Positions 51,001 through 59,185 of a stretch of 64,000 nt of DNA are shown piece by piece (positions within the stretch are counted from its first letter, which is position 1; every line of letters begins with the position of its first letter). The stretch comes from Sulfitobacter mediterraneus (GTDB taxonomy: Bacteria > Pseudomonadota > Alphaproteobacteria > Rhodobacterales > Rhodobacteraceae): assembly GCF_016801775.1 (NCBI RefSeq), contig NZ_CP069004.1, forward strand, positions 3,720,001-3,784,000, read 5' to 3'. The notes under the pieces are model-generated. The model was not told where the DNA came from and ran no database searches. It saw only the letters and a list, made by a program, of their open reading frames with translations. The position numbers were made by a program, and so were the translations under genes.

Positions 51001-52692
51001 TCCTATCTGGAAAGCGTAGGACAATTCGGGCTTGATCGCAAAGACACAGACGCCGCCATGGAATTGGCAATTGCCCGCGATGCGCCGACGTTTGTCTACT
51101 CCCGCGCGGACTGGGCGCAGGTGGCCCGCGCCAACCCTGCACTCGGCGCATCGCCGCGTCTGGCCAGCGTTCTTGATGCGACGGGCGGTGGCACAACCGA
51201 AATCCGGGCGCGTCTGATGCAATTGTCGGGCGAGGAATTGATTTCTGAGGCCGAGGATTACATTAAGGATGAGATCACCAACGTCCTGAAGATCGAAAAG
51301 AGCGTCATCCAGGTGGAGCGCCCGATGAGCGAACTGGGCCTCGACAGCCTGTCTTCGTTTGAACTGAAGATCCGCATAGAAACGGCCCTGCAAGCCACGA
51401 TCCCGGTGTCAAAGTTCCTGCAAGCGCCCTCCATCCGCGAATTGTCAACCATGCTTGCCGCCGAGATTGAATTGATCCGCCGGGCCGAAGCGGCTGCTTT
51501 GGCGCAGGGAGAGGCGTCAGGGGTAACGTTGGGCGAAGGAAAAACTTCTGGAGGATTCGCCGCAAGCAACAGGCAGATCGGGGTGCTGCGCGATGTGGCC
51601 GCGCCTATGACATCGGAACCTGCGCAAGCCGCGATGGAACATTCCGCCATTTGCAATCTGGAGAAACACATCGCCGCAGGCGACCTTGAAAAAGCCCTCC
51701 GCAAAGTCGAACGCCGCCATCCGCTGTTGACCATGAGGGTCGGGTTGGATGGCCAGATCAAACCTGGCGGTCCGGGTGTGACGCTTATCCAGGGAACAGA
51801 TGATACGCCTCTTGAGGTTGCAAGCGGCGCATGGGCCCGGCTGTCCTGCCAATATCAGGACGATCAGACGTTTCTTGCCCTGCGCCTGCATCACGCGGCC
51901 GGGGATGCCGCTTCGGCAGATTTGCTATTGCAGGAAATCACGCAGGTGTTGGCGGGCGAAGCTTTGGCAAAACCGGTGCCGCGTCGCAAGCTCTTGTCAC
52001 ATCTGGCCAACGGCCGGTTTGACGCGGAAGACCCGGCTTCACAACAAGACCGTGCGTTCTGGTGGTACGCGCTTTCTGCGGCGCCAGCCCACCCGGTGCC
52101 TTTCAGCACCCGCAGTCGCGCGCTCGTGCCGCCTCTGGCTGGCCGAAACCACGGGCCAGCGGAGGTGATCACTGCATCGGTTTCAGGCGTGCGGACAACC
52201 TCCACATTGCTATGTGCCTTTGCAACGGCCCTGCGCGATGCCACCCGCAGCACAGGTCCGGTTCTGATCGGACGAAGAACCTCAATGCGCGCGGGTTTGC
52301 CGACGGGATCGGCCATTGGCCCCTTTGACGTCGAGCAGCCCCTGCCAGTGCCGACCACCCGTGCAGGACGCGCCGATCTGGCGCAATTTGACCGCGTTCT
52401 GGCCGCCGCGGACAAGCACCGCAAATTTGACAGCTATGCTGCCGCGGCGGAGTTCGCGTCGGCCTTTGAAGATTGGGATGTCTCGCCCTTCCAGATCCTC
52501 TTTGAAGAGGTTGATACGCTTTCCAGCGTTGCGCCGCGCAATCTGTTGCATGATGTTTGGTTGCAGGTGTGCATTCAGGACGACCAAACCCGTTTGCGAC
52601 TGATCTATGATCGCGATGTTGTAACGCCGCAGACGGCGCAATCTGTGTCAGATACTCTGCTGGCCAGTCTGGCGCAGGTAGAACCCGTTTGA
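45049..52692 (+). CDS. Fully reducing type I polyketide synthase with C-terminal condensation domain
   Basis: A 2547-residue iterative-type PKS, started at MKDQNRDAAAG with AGGAAG upstream. Domain order: KS 10-440 (Cys185 in DTACSSS, His in VEAHGTGTP and KANVGHLE); AT 555-860 (Ser648 in GHSIGEAAA, specificity position TAWH); DH 917-1200 (His946 in KDHRMQSDVIFPAAGY, Asp1112 in MFDGCLQIL); a structural pseudo-KR 1230-1440; ER 1455-1770 (ATGGVGTAAVQLA from 1595); KR 1790-1990 (VTGGTGGF, Ser in IGFSSIAQ, Tyr1942 in TNYIAGNAF); ACP 2066-2143 (Ser2100 in LGLDSL); condensation domain 2184-2547 (HHAAGD from His2281). No thioesterase is present. The product should be a saturated acyl chain, released by a condensation-type transfer. 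Confidence 0.95.
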   Translation: MKDQNRDAAAGIHEPIAIVGMSCNLPGDNRTPADFFNFLLKKQCGIVEVPKDRWGVDVFYDPDPAAIAKSVSKWAGFIKDVRGFDAKFFGISPREAAGMDPQQRLVLQGAVEAMMDAQIPLEEFARKSTGVFIGISQSEYRTLQEMRITSTESYAGTGYALCISANRISHRLNLTGPSYAVDTACSSSLTALDQAVQNLRTGACDMAIVGGVNAMTHPSPFLAFSKAGMISPTGRISTFDAAANGFVRGEGAGMIVIKPLSHAQADGDRIHAVIEGTAANQDGSTNTITAPNQQAQIAMLRSLFNAAPIGPEQIGFVEAHGTGTPIGDPIEAGAIGTVIGQNTPDHPVYIGSSKANVGHLESGAGITGLIKAAMAVKTGIVPPNIHFKNPNPYIPFDALNLEVPVKPEAFPDGDGANYAVVNSFGFGGANACALLSSPPEKSYSYHPVPPQQPAPPLAGQEDGFPHLVPVSGATEEALQANAAALLDAMRGKGALAKTTLADIATALATKRSHLMYRAVILARSTPQLKKALKALAAGETDAPNIITGQKQTHNKLCFTFSGQGSQWWGMARDLLERNAVFSDAVDAFDAEFIPVAGWSIRAELLKDKDSSRIDDTTVTQPALFAIQSGLAALWKELGVEPDMVAGHSIGEAAASYIADGLSLSGAAKFLSKRGVIRDQLGAKGAMAAIGMNQADVEAILPEHGKLGIAAINGPGSTTISGDFDALHEFVEEFELLNPDTFIRALTVDTAWHSYHLDAGEDWFRREMATIDWSVPTLPFISTVTGQPETRFDTDYGWLNLRRPVRYQAAIETAIDMGANLFVELGPAATLAGPTKSTALEAGASVTVLNTINRKDNDFDTMARAAAAMFAMGYPLNWQAITGTPTGHVELPQNQWVEEPFWQDSEESRGLLFTPIKHPFLGMPERGNGTTWTSEINLKAYPYLKDHRMQSDVIFPAAGYVDTMIALCRDQFGPDKIIEVENAIIHEALFINADDEVLFSNVYDPERGRVKLYSRIRDAEDDWVLRSEAKVRILDVDAPKARPFDPEDSAFEKIDAAYVYDVDASTGLINYGTAFQTVEDLWMSRNKTVARIVLRDEGQATKDRHHLHPTMFDGCLQILEPSMTLKKVAQGRQPGDPVCLPVGVGRMRVYADFPDEVIVRADQFKNTKDTDASVGFTVMDLNGTVLMVVEDVRVKLLPSKKADEEGEGVPAHFVRQDIVELREPLSADPNAGHWIVLTDRGVDESRLVAAMQGFGADIRCISRDALGDDPGGALADMLGTQIENGGVSGIVVGWPLGLSEVSEDTGTDALFEPIDACVKDIISLGELMDYARAGTNGLPDFVFLTSGAYPDAKGKTGGAAILSQMPIAAMVRGLATEAPEYNVRVIDADVAALKAPQLLARHILTSGPDTEIILLDDTCLAPRLHHAEVQDFDAKTLTVLPSDTTTNFHATMPAPGVIDQVRLVEIPLAPIGPKEVRVRVSAVGLNFRDIMAVTGLLPSEAEPEPAWQNLGLEFGGTIEAVGEEVSHFEPGDRVMGLGKRCLQRFMTIHSDALTRVPDHISLAEASTIPSAFATAHYALNHVGRMRQGEKVFIHVATGGVGTAAVQLAQAAGAEIFATAGSPAKRRHLKALGVQHVMDSRSLKFADDVMRITKGKGVDILLNSLPGDFIAKGLDIMAPYGRFLEIGKRDVYEDAAIGMKALRRNVSLSVLDLAAMGEERPDLMADLFSELAEMLTAQSLTALPLTEFPVSRLGDAIRFMSQAKHMGKVVVSLEEDRFEIKGDETRAVSLSADATYLVTGGTGGFSLSVADWLSRVGAGHLILASRSGKIAKADEKKIKKLRDRGTEVSIVALDISDTDAVDQFVSAAQGSDRPLKGVVHGAAVIKDGFANQLTPEMITDVLSPKIKGAWNLHRAFAATGTEPDFMIGFSSIAQATGSAGQTNYIAGNAFLDALAHYRLSLGRPGTAIDWGVIADAGFVSRNSALASYLESVGQFGLDRKDTDAAMELAIARDAPTFVYSRADWAQVARANPALGASPRLASVLDATGGGTTEIRARLMQLSGEELISEAEDYIKDEITNVLKIEKSVIQVERPMSELGLDSLSSFELKIRIETALQATIPVSKFLQAPSIRELSTMLAAEIELIRRAEAAALAQGEASGVTLGEGKTSGGFAASNRQIGVLRDVAAPMTSEPAQAAMEHSAICNLEKHIAAGDLEKALRKVERRHPLLTMRVGLDGQIKPGGPGVTLIQGTDDTPLEVASGAWARLSCQYQDDQTFLALRLHHAAGDAASADLLLQEITQVLAGEALAKPVPRRKLLSHLANGRFDAEDPASQQDRAFWWYALSAAPAHPVPFSTRSRALVPPLAGRNHGPAEVITASVSGVRTTSTLLCAFATALRDATRSTGPVLIGRRTSMRAGLPTGSAIGPFDVEQPLPVPTTRAGRADLAQFDRVLAAADKHRKFDSYAAAAEFASAFEDWDVSPFQILFEEVDTLSSVAPRNLLHDVWLQVCIQDDQTRLRLIYDRDVVTPQTAQSVSDTLLASLAQVEPV

Positions 52693-54065
52693 TGGCAGAA
52701 AAAGAGATAGCGGCGCCTGCGAAGCCAACGATCTATCCTGTCACGATTTGGCAGCAATACCTGCTGGATGAGGCGAACCACCCTGACTGTACCGATGATC
52801 TGCGGGACAGGTTTATCCTGTCCAATGCCTTTCTCGTGCGCCCCAAAATTGATCTGCGCCGCATGCGCCGGGCCGTGGACAAACTGCGCGAGCGTCACGA
52901 CAGCCTACGCATCCGGCTTTGCCTGATCAAAGACAAATGGCGAGCTGTGATTGACCCGCCGCAAGGCGAAACCATCCGGGAGGTAGATCTGGGAAATTTG
53001 AGCGACGAGGATTTTCTGCCCGCTATTTCGGCGATCGCCAATGCGCCCATGCCGCTGATCGACGCCCCCCTGGCCGAGGTCATCGTGGCCCATTGTGGCG
53101 CGCGCGGTGATGTTCTGATCACACGGGTGCATCATGCAATTACCGATGGTTACGGCATGGTGGTCCTGGCTGAAGATTTGACCAAGCTCCTGATCGGACT
53201 GCCTGTCACAGGCAAGGCTGTATCGCACGCCGAATATATCAAGCGGTTCCAATCCCCCCGTCCCAGCCAGGCGCTCAAGACCAAAACATTCTGGGAAGAC
53301 CTTCATCGCGATCTGCCACCAGAGCCAAATGTCGGGCGAAAGGCAAAGGGGATCGAACCCCTATCCTATGCGCTGGGAAAGGTAGACCAACGGCAACTTT
53401 TCTGCCGGGCCACTCCCGACAGCCTCCGATCCTTCGAAGCGACGGCCAAGGCTGCAAATCTCAGCGCAACGACGCTTCTCTTCGCAGCCTATCTTGAGGC
53501 AATTTGCCAGTGCTATAATCTGGATCGGCTGATGTTTATGGTTGCGATCTCTCGCAGTGATCCTGCCCTTGATACCTATGTGGGGGATCACACGCTCGAT
53601 CCGTTTCTGCCATACCAAGCTGTTGGGCCGTCGCGCATAATGGAGGGAGCCAAAGCCCTTGCAGATACCTTTGCCGAGGCGATGGCGCATCTGCCATCTG
53701 ATGCGGCACGTCGGGGAACGCCCTATCAACGAAGGTTGATCGAACGTGGGTGTAATCCCGGCCAGTTTTCCGTGCATCAACCCCGCGCCATAACCCGTCA
53801 GGACAGATCCATTTTCAGCGAGGGGTTTTACGCGGGCGTAGGGGTTATCCAGAAGATCGGACCCTTCACGCTTGAAGCGTTGGATATCTCGATCCGGCGG
53901 CGGCGGTTTGCGGATATGCGACTTGAGGCGGGATCGACCAAGGTCCGCACCGGGTTTGGCCTGTCCTATGACGGTATCAGCTACACCGAGAATGAAAGCA
54001 CAACGATTGCAAACACGATCTGCCAATTGCTTGATCTGGAACCGGTTGGCATGGATTTGACATGA
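52692..54065 (+). CDS. Condensation/PapA-like acyltransferase protein
   Basis: A 457-residue stand-alone condensation-superfamily protein (chloramphenicol-acetyltransferase-like fold), with the active-site HHxxxDG as VHHAITDGYGM at about 145-155 after ITR. The second subdomain has the DHTLDPFLPYQ stretch near 300 and SFGL-like late strands. Stand-alone members such as mycobacterial PapA proteins move polyketide acyl chains from an ACP to an alcohol. Its ATG overlaps the PKS stop (TGATG) and its stop overlaps the sulfotransferase start (ATGA). It probably esterifies a second acyl chain or a different hydroxyl than the PKS-fused domain; that is inference. Confidence 0.88.
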   Translation: MAEKEIAAPAKPTIYPVTIWQQYLLDEANHPDCTDDLRDRFILSNAFLVRPKIDLRRMRRAVDKLRERHDSLRIRLCLIKDKWRAVIDPPQGETIREVDLGNLSDEDFLPAISAIANAPMPLIDAPLAEVIVAHCGARGDVLITRVHHAITDGYGMVVLAEDLTKLLIGLPVTGKAVSHAEYIKRFQSPRPSQALKTKTFWEDLHRDLPPEPNVGRKAKGIEPLSYALGKVDQRQLFCRATPDSLRSFEATAKAANLSATTLLFAAYLEAICQCYNLDRLMFMVAISRSDPALDTYVGDHTLDPFLPYQAVGPSRIMEGAKALADTFAEAMAHLPSDAARRGTPYQRRLIERGCNPGQFSVHQPRAITRQDRSIFSEGFYAGVGVIQKIGPFTLEALDISIRRRRFADMRLEAGSTKVRTGFGLSYDGISYTENESTTIANTICQLLDLEPVGMDLT

Positions 54066-55234
54066 CCACGGACCGAGCCCCCAAAGAACCTATCAACCTG
54101 CGCCAGTTCGGTCTGCACCCCCTGTCGCTGCGGCTTTGGCACGGGATGGCGCTGGATGCATGGCTGCGTGCGATGAAGGGAAAGTGGCATATGGTTTCGC
54201 CCAGCCGCTACCCGCTGGTTGCGATGATCACCCTTTTCAGCATCAGCAACTTGGGGCTCAAATGGCTGTCGCAACTAATCTATGGGCGGCGTTTGGCGAA
54301 GGTTCGAATAGAGCCTGACCCAATATTTGTCATCGGGCATTGGCGCAGCGGGACAACCTGGCTGCATCAATTGCTAATCTCTGATCCGCGCCATGCCGCG
54401 CCGGATGTAAGAGCCTGTTTCCGCCCCGAAACCTTTTTGGTCGGGCGACGTTTGTTGACGCCTGTGCTGCGCTGGGCGATGGATGGAAAGCGCCCCATGG
54501 ACAATGTCCATCTGAAATTGGAAAGTCCTGAAGAAGACGAGCACGCAATTGCGCTTTCCGGCGCTTTGTCTCCTTACCTTCATAACATGTTTCCCAATAA
54601 CGTTCGCCGGATCCCGACGAACCCAGAAGACATGAGTGAGTCAGATGCGGCGGATTGGCGCAAAAAGTGGCTGGCCTTCTTGACACGTGTCCAGTTTGTG
54701 AACCCCGGACAACGGCTGGTTCTGAAGTCCCCCCCACATACGATGCGGACAAAAGAGATCCTGCGGATATTCCCGAATGCAAAATTCATCCACATCGTCC
54801 GCGACCCTTATAAGGTGTTTTTATCAAACAGAAATTCGCGGACCGCGATGCATTCGGTTTCATCCCTTCAAGATCATTTACCTGTGCCGGAACAACGCGA
54901 TGCGAGCATGATCAAACGGTCGGTTGCGTTTCACAAGCAGTTCGACAAGGACCGGCAGCACATCCCCGACGAACAGATCATGACATTGCGCTATGAAGAT
55001 CTGCGGGCCGATCCAGTCGCAGTGATGCGCGGCATATATGATCATCTGGATTTGGGTGATTTCGCCCCGATTGAGGCGGAACTTGCTGCGCTGGTCGGGC
55101 CTGCGCGTCCCTATCAGAACAATCGCTATGAATTGGACGATAAGACCCGTGCAATGGTGGATGAACAATTCGCCGATTTCTTTCGGCGCTATGACTATTT
55201 GCAGATGGATCAACGTCCGGCGGCAGATCCGTGA
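54062..55234 (+). CDS. PAPS-dependent sulfotransferase
   Basis: A 390-residue Sulfotransferase_3-type enzyme that transfers sulfate from PAPS to a hydroxyl. The 5'-phosphosulfate loop is VIGHWRSGTTWLHQLL (90-105), the mid-region LVLKSPPHTMRTKEIL follows, and the 3'-phosphate motif is FIHIVRDPYKVFLSNR (from about 241). A hydrophobic stretch at 50-73 (YPLVAMITLFSISNLGLKWL) may attach it to the membrane, fitting a lipid substrate. Four-base overlaps join it to the condensation gene before and the RND gene after (GTGA). In this setting the acceptor is probably the PKS-derived lipid or its head group. Confidence 0.92.
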   Translation: MTTDRAPKEPINLRQFGLHPLSLRLWHGMALDAWLRAMKGKWHMVSPSRYPLVAMITLFSISNLGLKWLSQLIYGRRLAKVRIEPDPIFVIGHWRSGTTWLHQLLISDPRHAAPDVRACFRPETFLVGRRLLTPVLRWAMDGKRPMDNVHLKLESPEEDEHAIALSGALSPYLHNMFPNNVRRIPTNPEDMSESDAADWRKKWLAFLTRVQFVNPGQRLVLKSPPHTMRTKEILRIFPNAKFIHIVRDPYKVFLSNRNSRTAMHSVSSLQDHLPVPEQRDASMIKRSVAFHKQFDKDRQHIPDEQIMTLRYEDLRADPVAVMRGIYDHLDLGDFAPIEAELAALVGPARPYQNNRYELDDKTRAMVDEQFADFFRRYDYLQMDQRPAADP

Positions 55235-57519
55235 CGGTCTCAGAGCGGATCACTGACGCATTGTTCCGGTTTCGGTTTGCCGCAATGGTGGCTTTCGCTG
55301 TCCTGATCCTCGGTCTGGCCGCAGGCATTCCCCGGTTGGAATTCTCATCTGACAGCCGCGGGTTCTTTGGCCGCGACAACAGTGAATTTGTGGAAGTCTT
55401 GCAGATTGAGGACACCTACACGGTCTCCAATACCCTGCTGTTGATGGTCGTCCCGCCACCGGGATCGGCCTTTGCGCCCAACACTTTGAAAACCTTGCAG
55501 GAAATGACTGAGGACGCATGGCAAATGCCCTATGCCCTGCGTGTCGATTCCGCGATCAATCACATGCATTCCTATGCGCAGGATGACGATATCCTTGTGG
55601 AGCCGATGCTTGACGAGGAGGCCGAGATCACGCCAGAGGCGGCAGAGCGGTTTCGCGAATTGGCCATGGCCTCTGACAGCCTGCGCAACACACTATTGTC
55701 GGAGAAAGGTGACGCCTATGGGATCACCATGCGTGTCATTCTGCCCAAGGAGGAAGACAAAGCGGTGGCGCGCCGGGACGTGGAGGAATTTCTCAGGCAA
55801 CTGCGGTCGGACTGGCAGGCATCCTATCCGGGCTGGCAGGTTCATGTCGCGGGTGGATTGCTGGGCAACAGCCTGTTGGCTCAGGTCGCTATTGAAGATA
55901 TTCAATATCTGGTTCCGGTCGCGCTGTTGGCCGTGGTCGTTCTTTTTACGCTTGCTTTGGGGTCTGTTGCGGCCGTTGCAGCCTCTGTTGTTGTTCTGGT
56001 CTGTGCCACATCGGCCACCTTCGGTTTTGCCGGATGGGCCAACGTCGCATTGACCGCGGGCACGGCTATTGGGCCGCTTGCCGTGATGGTTCTGGTTTCC
56101 ACCAGTTGCGTGCACATCGTGCTTGGCACCATACGCGCCGCCGAAACGGGGCGCGAGGGCGATCCGTTTCGTTATGCCATTGCGCAGAACATCGCGCCGG
56201 TGACCGTCAGCCATTTGACAACGGCATTTGGGTTCCTCTGCCTGAATTTTGCACCGTCGCCGCCATTGGCCCAGATGGGCAATATCGTGGCGTTCGGATT
56301 GTTGGTCGGGCATCTTTCCGTATTTGTGCTGTTGCCAGTGTTGTTGCAAACCGCCTACCCACGCCGCGCGAGCAGCCTGATGGTTGGCGGGCAGCGCATG
56401 CGCCAGTTTGCCCGGTGGGTTCTGGTCAGACGTCGGATCTGGCTGATGCTGTTTCCGGTCGCCGGCGGTTTGGCAGTGTTCGGTATCCTTCGGCTGGATT
56501 ACGACGACAATGTCATCCGCTATTTCGATCAACGCTACGAATTGCGGCAGGACGCCGAGGCCATTCAACAACAGCTGACGGGCCTGGAAACCATGCAGTT
56601 CAACCTGCAAGCCCCCGAAGGCCAAAGCGTATTCGAACCGGAGTTCTTGAAAGCGGTGGATCGCTTTGCCGTTTGGTTGGAGGCGCAGCCGGAAGTTGTG
56701 GCGGTGTCCTCTCTCACCCGGATCATCAAAGACCTGAACCAAAGCATGAACGGCGATGCGGAAGACGCCTATGCAATTGCCAAGACCCAACCCGCAAATG
56801 CGCAGCTATTAATGTTATATGAATTGTCATTGCCTGTCGGGATGGATCTCAATGTGATGATGGACGTGGATCGGACGCAAACGCTGCTCACGGCCACCCT
56901 GCGCAGCCCGCATAGTTCGGTGGTTCGGACCTTGGCCCAAGATGCCGAAGCGTGGTTGGGCAGAAACGAACCACAAATCGCCACGCGGGCGGCCGGGATG
57001 GCGATTGCCTTTGCCCGTATATCCCAGCGCAACAACAGTCAGATGTTGTTTGGTTTTTTGACCGTGCTGGGGATCGTTTCACTCACCCTCATTGTCACCC
57101 TGCGCAGCCTGCGCCACGGGGTCATCAGCCTTGTGCCAAATCTGGTTCCAGCCTTGTTGGCCTTTGGGCTTTGGGGGTGGTTCATGGGAGATTTGAACTT
57201 GGGATCGACAGTGGTGACCACAATGACATTCGGCATCGTGGTCGATGACACGGTGCATTTCCTGATGCACTACCTGCGGGAAAGACGGCGCGGCATGAAA
57301 GTGGAGGCCGCCTTGGAAGAAACCTTTGCCGTGGTCGGCTCGTCCATCACCCTGACGTCCATTGCCTTGATCCTTGGCTTTGGCATCATGTCGGCATCGG
57401 GCTTTTCCATCAATCAACACATCGGTATGTTGACCGCCACGGTGATCGCTTTTGCTTTGCTGTCGGATCTGTTTTTGTTGCCTGCCCTGCTTCGCACCTT
57501 TCAAGGAAAATCATTATGA
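55231..57519 (+). CDS. RND/MMPL-family lipid exporter
   Basis: A 762-residue inner-membrane protein of the COG1033 (MMPL/HpnN-like) RND branch. It has two halves, each with one helix, a periplasmic domain and five more helices: helix 1 at 14-34 (FAAMVAFAVLILGLAAGIP), first porter domain to about 220, helix bundle from YLVPVALLAVVVLFTLALGSVAAVAASVVVL, then helix 7 at about 405, second porter domain and the bundle with TFGIVVDDTVHFLMHYLRERR, which holds the proton-relay acids. The GTG start overlaps the sulfotransferase stop. MmpL/HpnN proteins move lipids to the periplasm or outer membrane. Confidence 0.93.
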   Translation: MTVSERITDALFRFRFAAMVAFAVLILGLAAGIPRLEFSSDSRGFFGRDNSEFVEVLQIEDTYTVSNTLLLMVVPPPGSAFAPNTLKTLQEMTEDAWQMPYALRVDSAINHMHSYAQDDDILVEPMLDEEAEITPEAAERFRELAMASDSLRNTLLSEKGDAYGITMRVILPKEEDKAVARRDVEEFLRQLRSDWQASYPGWQVHVAGGLLGNSLLAQVAIEDIQYLVPVALLAVVVLFTLALGSVAAVAASVVVLVCATSATFGFAGWANVALTAGTAIGPLAVMVLVSTSCVHIVLGTIRAAETGREGDPFRYAIAQNIAPVTVSHLTTAFGFLCLNFAPSPPLAQMGNIVAFGLLVGHLSVFVLLPVLLQTAYPRRASSLMVGGQRMRQFARWVLVRRRIWLMLFPVAGGLAVFGILRLDYDDNVIRYFDQRYELRQDAEAIQQQLTGLETMQFNLQAPEGQSVFEPEFLKAVDRFAVWLEAQPEVVAVSSLTRIIKDLNQSMNGDAEDAYAIAKTQPANAQLLMLYELSLPVGMDLNVMMDVDRTQTLLTATLRSPHSSVVRTLAQDAEAWLGRNEPQIATRAAGMAIAFARISQRNNSQMLFGFLTVLGIVSLTLIVTLRSLRHGVISLVPNLVPALLAFGLWGWFMGDLNLGSTVVTTMTFGIVVDDTVHFLMHYLRERRRGMKVEAALEETFAVVGSSITLTSIALILGFGIMSASGFSINQHIGMLTATVIAFALLSDLFLLPALLRTFQGKSL

Positions 57520-58313
57520 CATCGATCCGCCGTACCCTGTTTGGAGTTGTTCTTGGATTCTTGGCCCTTGGGGCGGGCATGGCCATTGCAGAAACCGCTG
57601 AACAGCGCGGTTTGCGCCTTGCGACCGAGGCGTCAAACCGCAACGGGGGGTATGAAGACATAACAGTGTCCGGAGAGATGATCCTCAAAACCTCAAGCGG
57701 ACAATCTGCAACCCGGCGGTTTGACGCCAGATGGGTAACGACAGGGGCAGGGGCCTCGCGGTCCATGCTGATCTTTCGCTGGCCGGGCGACATTCGCAAC
57801 ACCGCGTTGCTGACACATGTCTACGCCGGCAAAAAGGACGATCAGTGGCTATACCTGCCCGCGATGGAACGCGTGCGGCGGATTTCCGGCTCGGGGCGCT
57901 CAGGCTCCTTTGTCGGCAGCGAATTCGCCTTCGAGGATATGGCAGATCAAGAGGTGGACAAGTTCAAACATCAATGGATTGCCGAACAGAACTGCCCCGG
58001 CGGTGGGCGCTGCCATGTGATCGACAGGTTCCCGACGTCCAAGTCCGGCTATAGCCGCCAGCGGATCTGGCTGGATACGGCCCATTTGCGGTTGCAACAG
58101 GTCCATTTCTTTGATCGCCGGGGGGCGCATCTCAAGACATTGTCTCTGTCCGGGTACCGCCAATACAACGGCCGGTTCTGGCGGTCTTCCCGTATGGAAA
58201 TGGTCAATCATCTGACCGGCGCCCGAACCCGATTGAACTGGAAAGGTTATAAATTCAATCAAGGGCTTCAAAAGAACGCCTTTACCGTCAACGCCCTGCG
58301 CCGGATCAGATAG
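57516..58313 (+). CDS. LolA-like outer-membrane lipoprotein-sorting-type protein
   Basis: A 265-residue periplasmic protein with signal peptide MTSIRRTLFGVVLGFLALGAGMAIA (cut before ETAEQRG). The mature part is a LolA/LolB-like half-barrel of the PF17131 type: GGYEDITVSGEMILKTSSGQSATRRFDARW, ADIRNTALLTHVYAGKKDDQWLYLPAMERVRRISGSGRSGSFVGSEFAFEDMA-like segments, and VHFFDRRGAHLKTLSLSGY. These proteins commonly sit beside COG1033 RND exporters and are thought to carry lipids across the periplasm. It overlaps the RND gene by ATGA and ends the operon. Confidence 0.9.
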   Translation: MTSIRRTLFGVVLGFLALGAGMAIAETAEQRGLRLATEASNRNGGYEDITVSGEMILKTSSGQSATRRFDARWVTTGAGASRSMLIFRWPGDIRNTALLTHVYAGKKDDQWLYLPAMERVRRISGSGRSGSFVGSEFAFEDMADQEVDKFKHQWIAEQNCPGGGRCHVIDRFPTSKSGYSRQRIWLDTAHLRLQQVHFFDRRGAHLKTLSLSGYRQYNGRFWRSSRMEMVNHLTGARTRLNWKGYKFNQGLQKNAFTVNALRRIR

Positions 58314-58324
58314 GGCTTGCCAGC

Positions 58325-59083
58325 CTATTCAGCCAGTTGCAGCGTGAAGTTCTGCTTGGTCGCCGCGTCCATTTCCGGCGGTGCGGCTTCGGTCACAATC
58401 ATCGGCGTGCCACCCGCAGGGGGCAGGACAAGCCCAACCAATGCTGTTGTAGGCAGGAATTTACTGCTGTCGATGGCGTAGATCGTTTGACGGGCAATGC
58501 CGGACATGGCGACCGAGATGTCATATTCGCATTGCTCTGCCACGCGGATGCCTTGCACGGGATCGACCTGAGCGGCGGTCAGGATGGCAAAATCGACCTG
58601 CATCCGCTCAATCACCTCAAAGGCTGTTCGGTCAAAGGACGCGCCGTCATAATCACGCAATTGGGTGCCGGCCATAAACACCCGATTGCCATGGATCAGG
58701 GCCAAGGTGCTGGCGATATAGGCAGAGTTGGTGACGACGGTGAGATCCTGACGTTTTTGCAGGGCTTGGGCCACAAATGCCGCTGTTGAGCCGGTGTCGA
58801 TGGCAACAGACGCGCCATCGGGGATCATGTCGGCGATGTGATCTGCGATCTTGGCCTTGGCGGTGCGGTTCTGCTCCATCCTGGCGGCAAAAGGGGCGGT
58901 CAGTGGGTTGCCCACGGCGCGGATGGCCCCGTGAAGCTTTTCGATATGCCCCTGATCAACCAGCGGCTTGATGATCCGGCGCACGGTTTGATCGGTCACG
59001 TCCAGCATCCGTGCCAGATCCGTCACCGAGACAGTGCCCCGCAAAGCGACGATGTTCGCTATTTGTTGATCATATTTTCCCAT
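58325..59083 (-). CDS. DeoR-family transcriptional regulator
   Basis: A 252-residue DeoR/GlpR repressor. N-terminal winged helix: YDQQIANIVALRGTVSVTDLARMLDVTDQTVRRIIKPLVDQGHIEKLHGAIRAVG (4-58). The C-terminal sugar-phosphate-isomerase-like sensor domain has IPDGASVAIDTGSTAAFVAQAL, LTVVTNSAYIASTLA and AIDSSKFLPTTALVGL, where the SSKF motif is normal for the family. It is divergent from the FAD-GcvT dehydrogenase gene across a 102-base AT-rich region and probably controls it. A second, similar DeoR gene is at the window's right edge. Confidence 0.92.
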   Translation of the reverse strand: MGKYDQQIANIVALRGTVSVTDLARMLDVTDQTVRRIIKPLVDQGHIEKLHGAIRAVGNPLTAPFAARMEQNRTAKAKIADHIADMIPDGASVAIDTGSTAAFVAQALQKRQDLTVVTNSAYIASTLALIHGNRVFMAGTQLRDYDGASFDRTAFEVIERMQVDFAILTAAQVDPVQGIRVAEQCEYDISVAMSGIARQTIYAIDSSKFLPTTALVGLVLPPAGGTPMIVTEAAPPEMDAATKQNFTLQLAE

Positions 59084-59185
59084 GTTTTCTGTATATTACA
59101 ATTTTCCTTTTGGGGAAAGCGACAAAAAATGTTGTTTTGTGTTGATTTATCGTCATGCTGAGAGAGACTCATCTGGCGGAACGAC

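Noticed and set aside
45049..58313. Recent transfer of the operon from mycobacteria
   Set aside because: Codon use and GC look like the surrounding genes, and the LolA-like and barrel partners are Gram-negative types; the likeness is in function, not evident origin.
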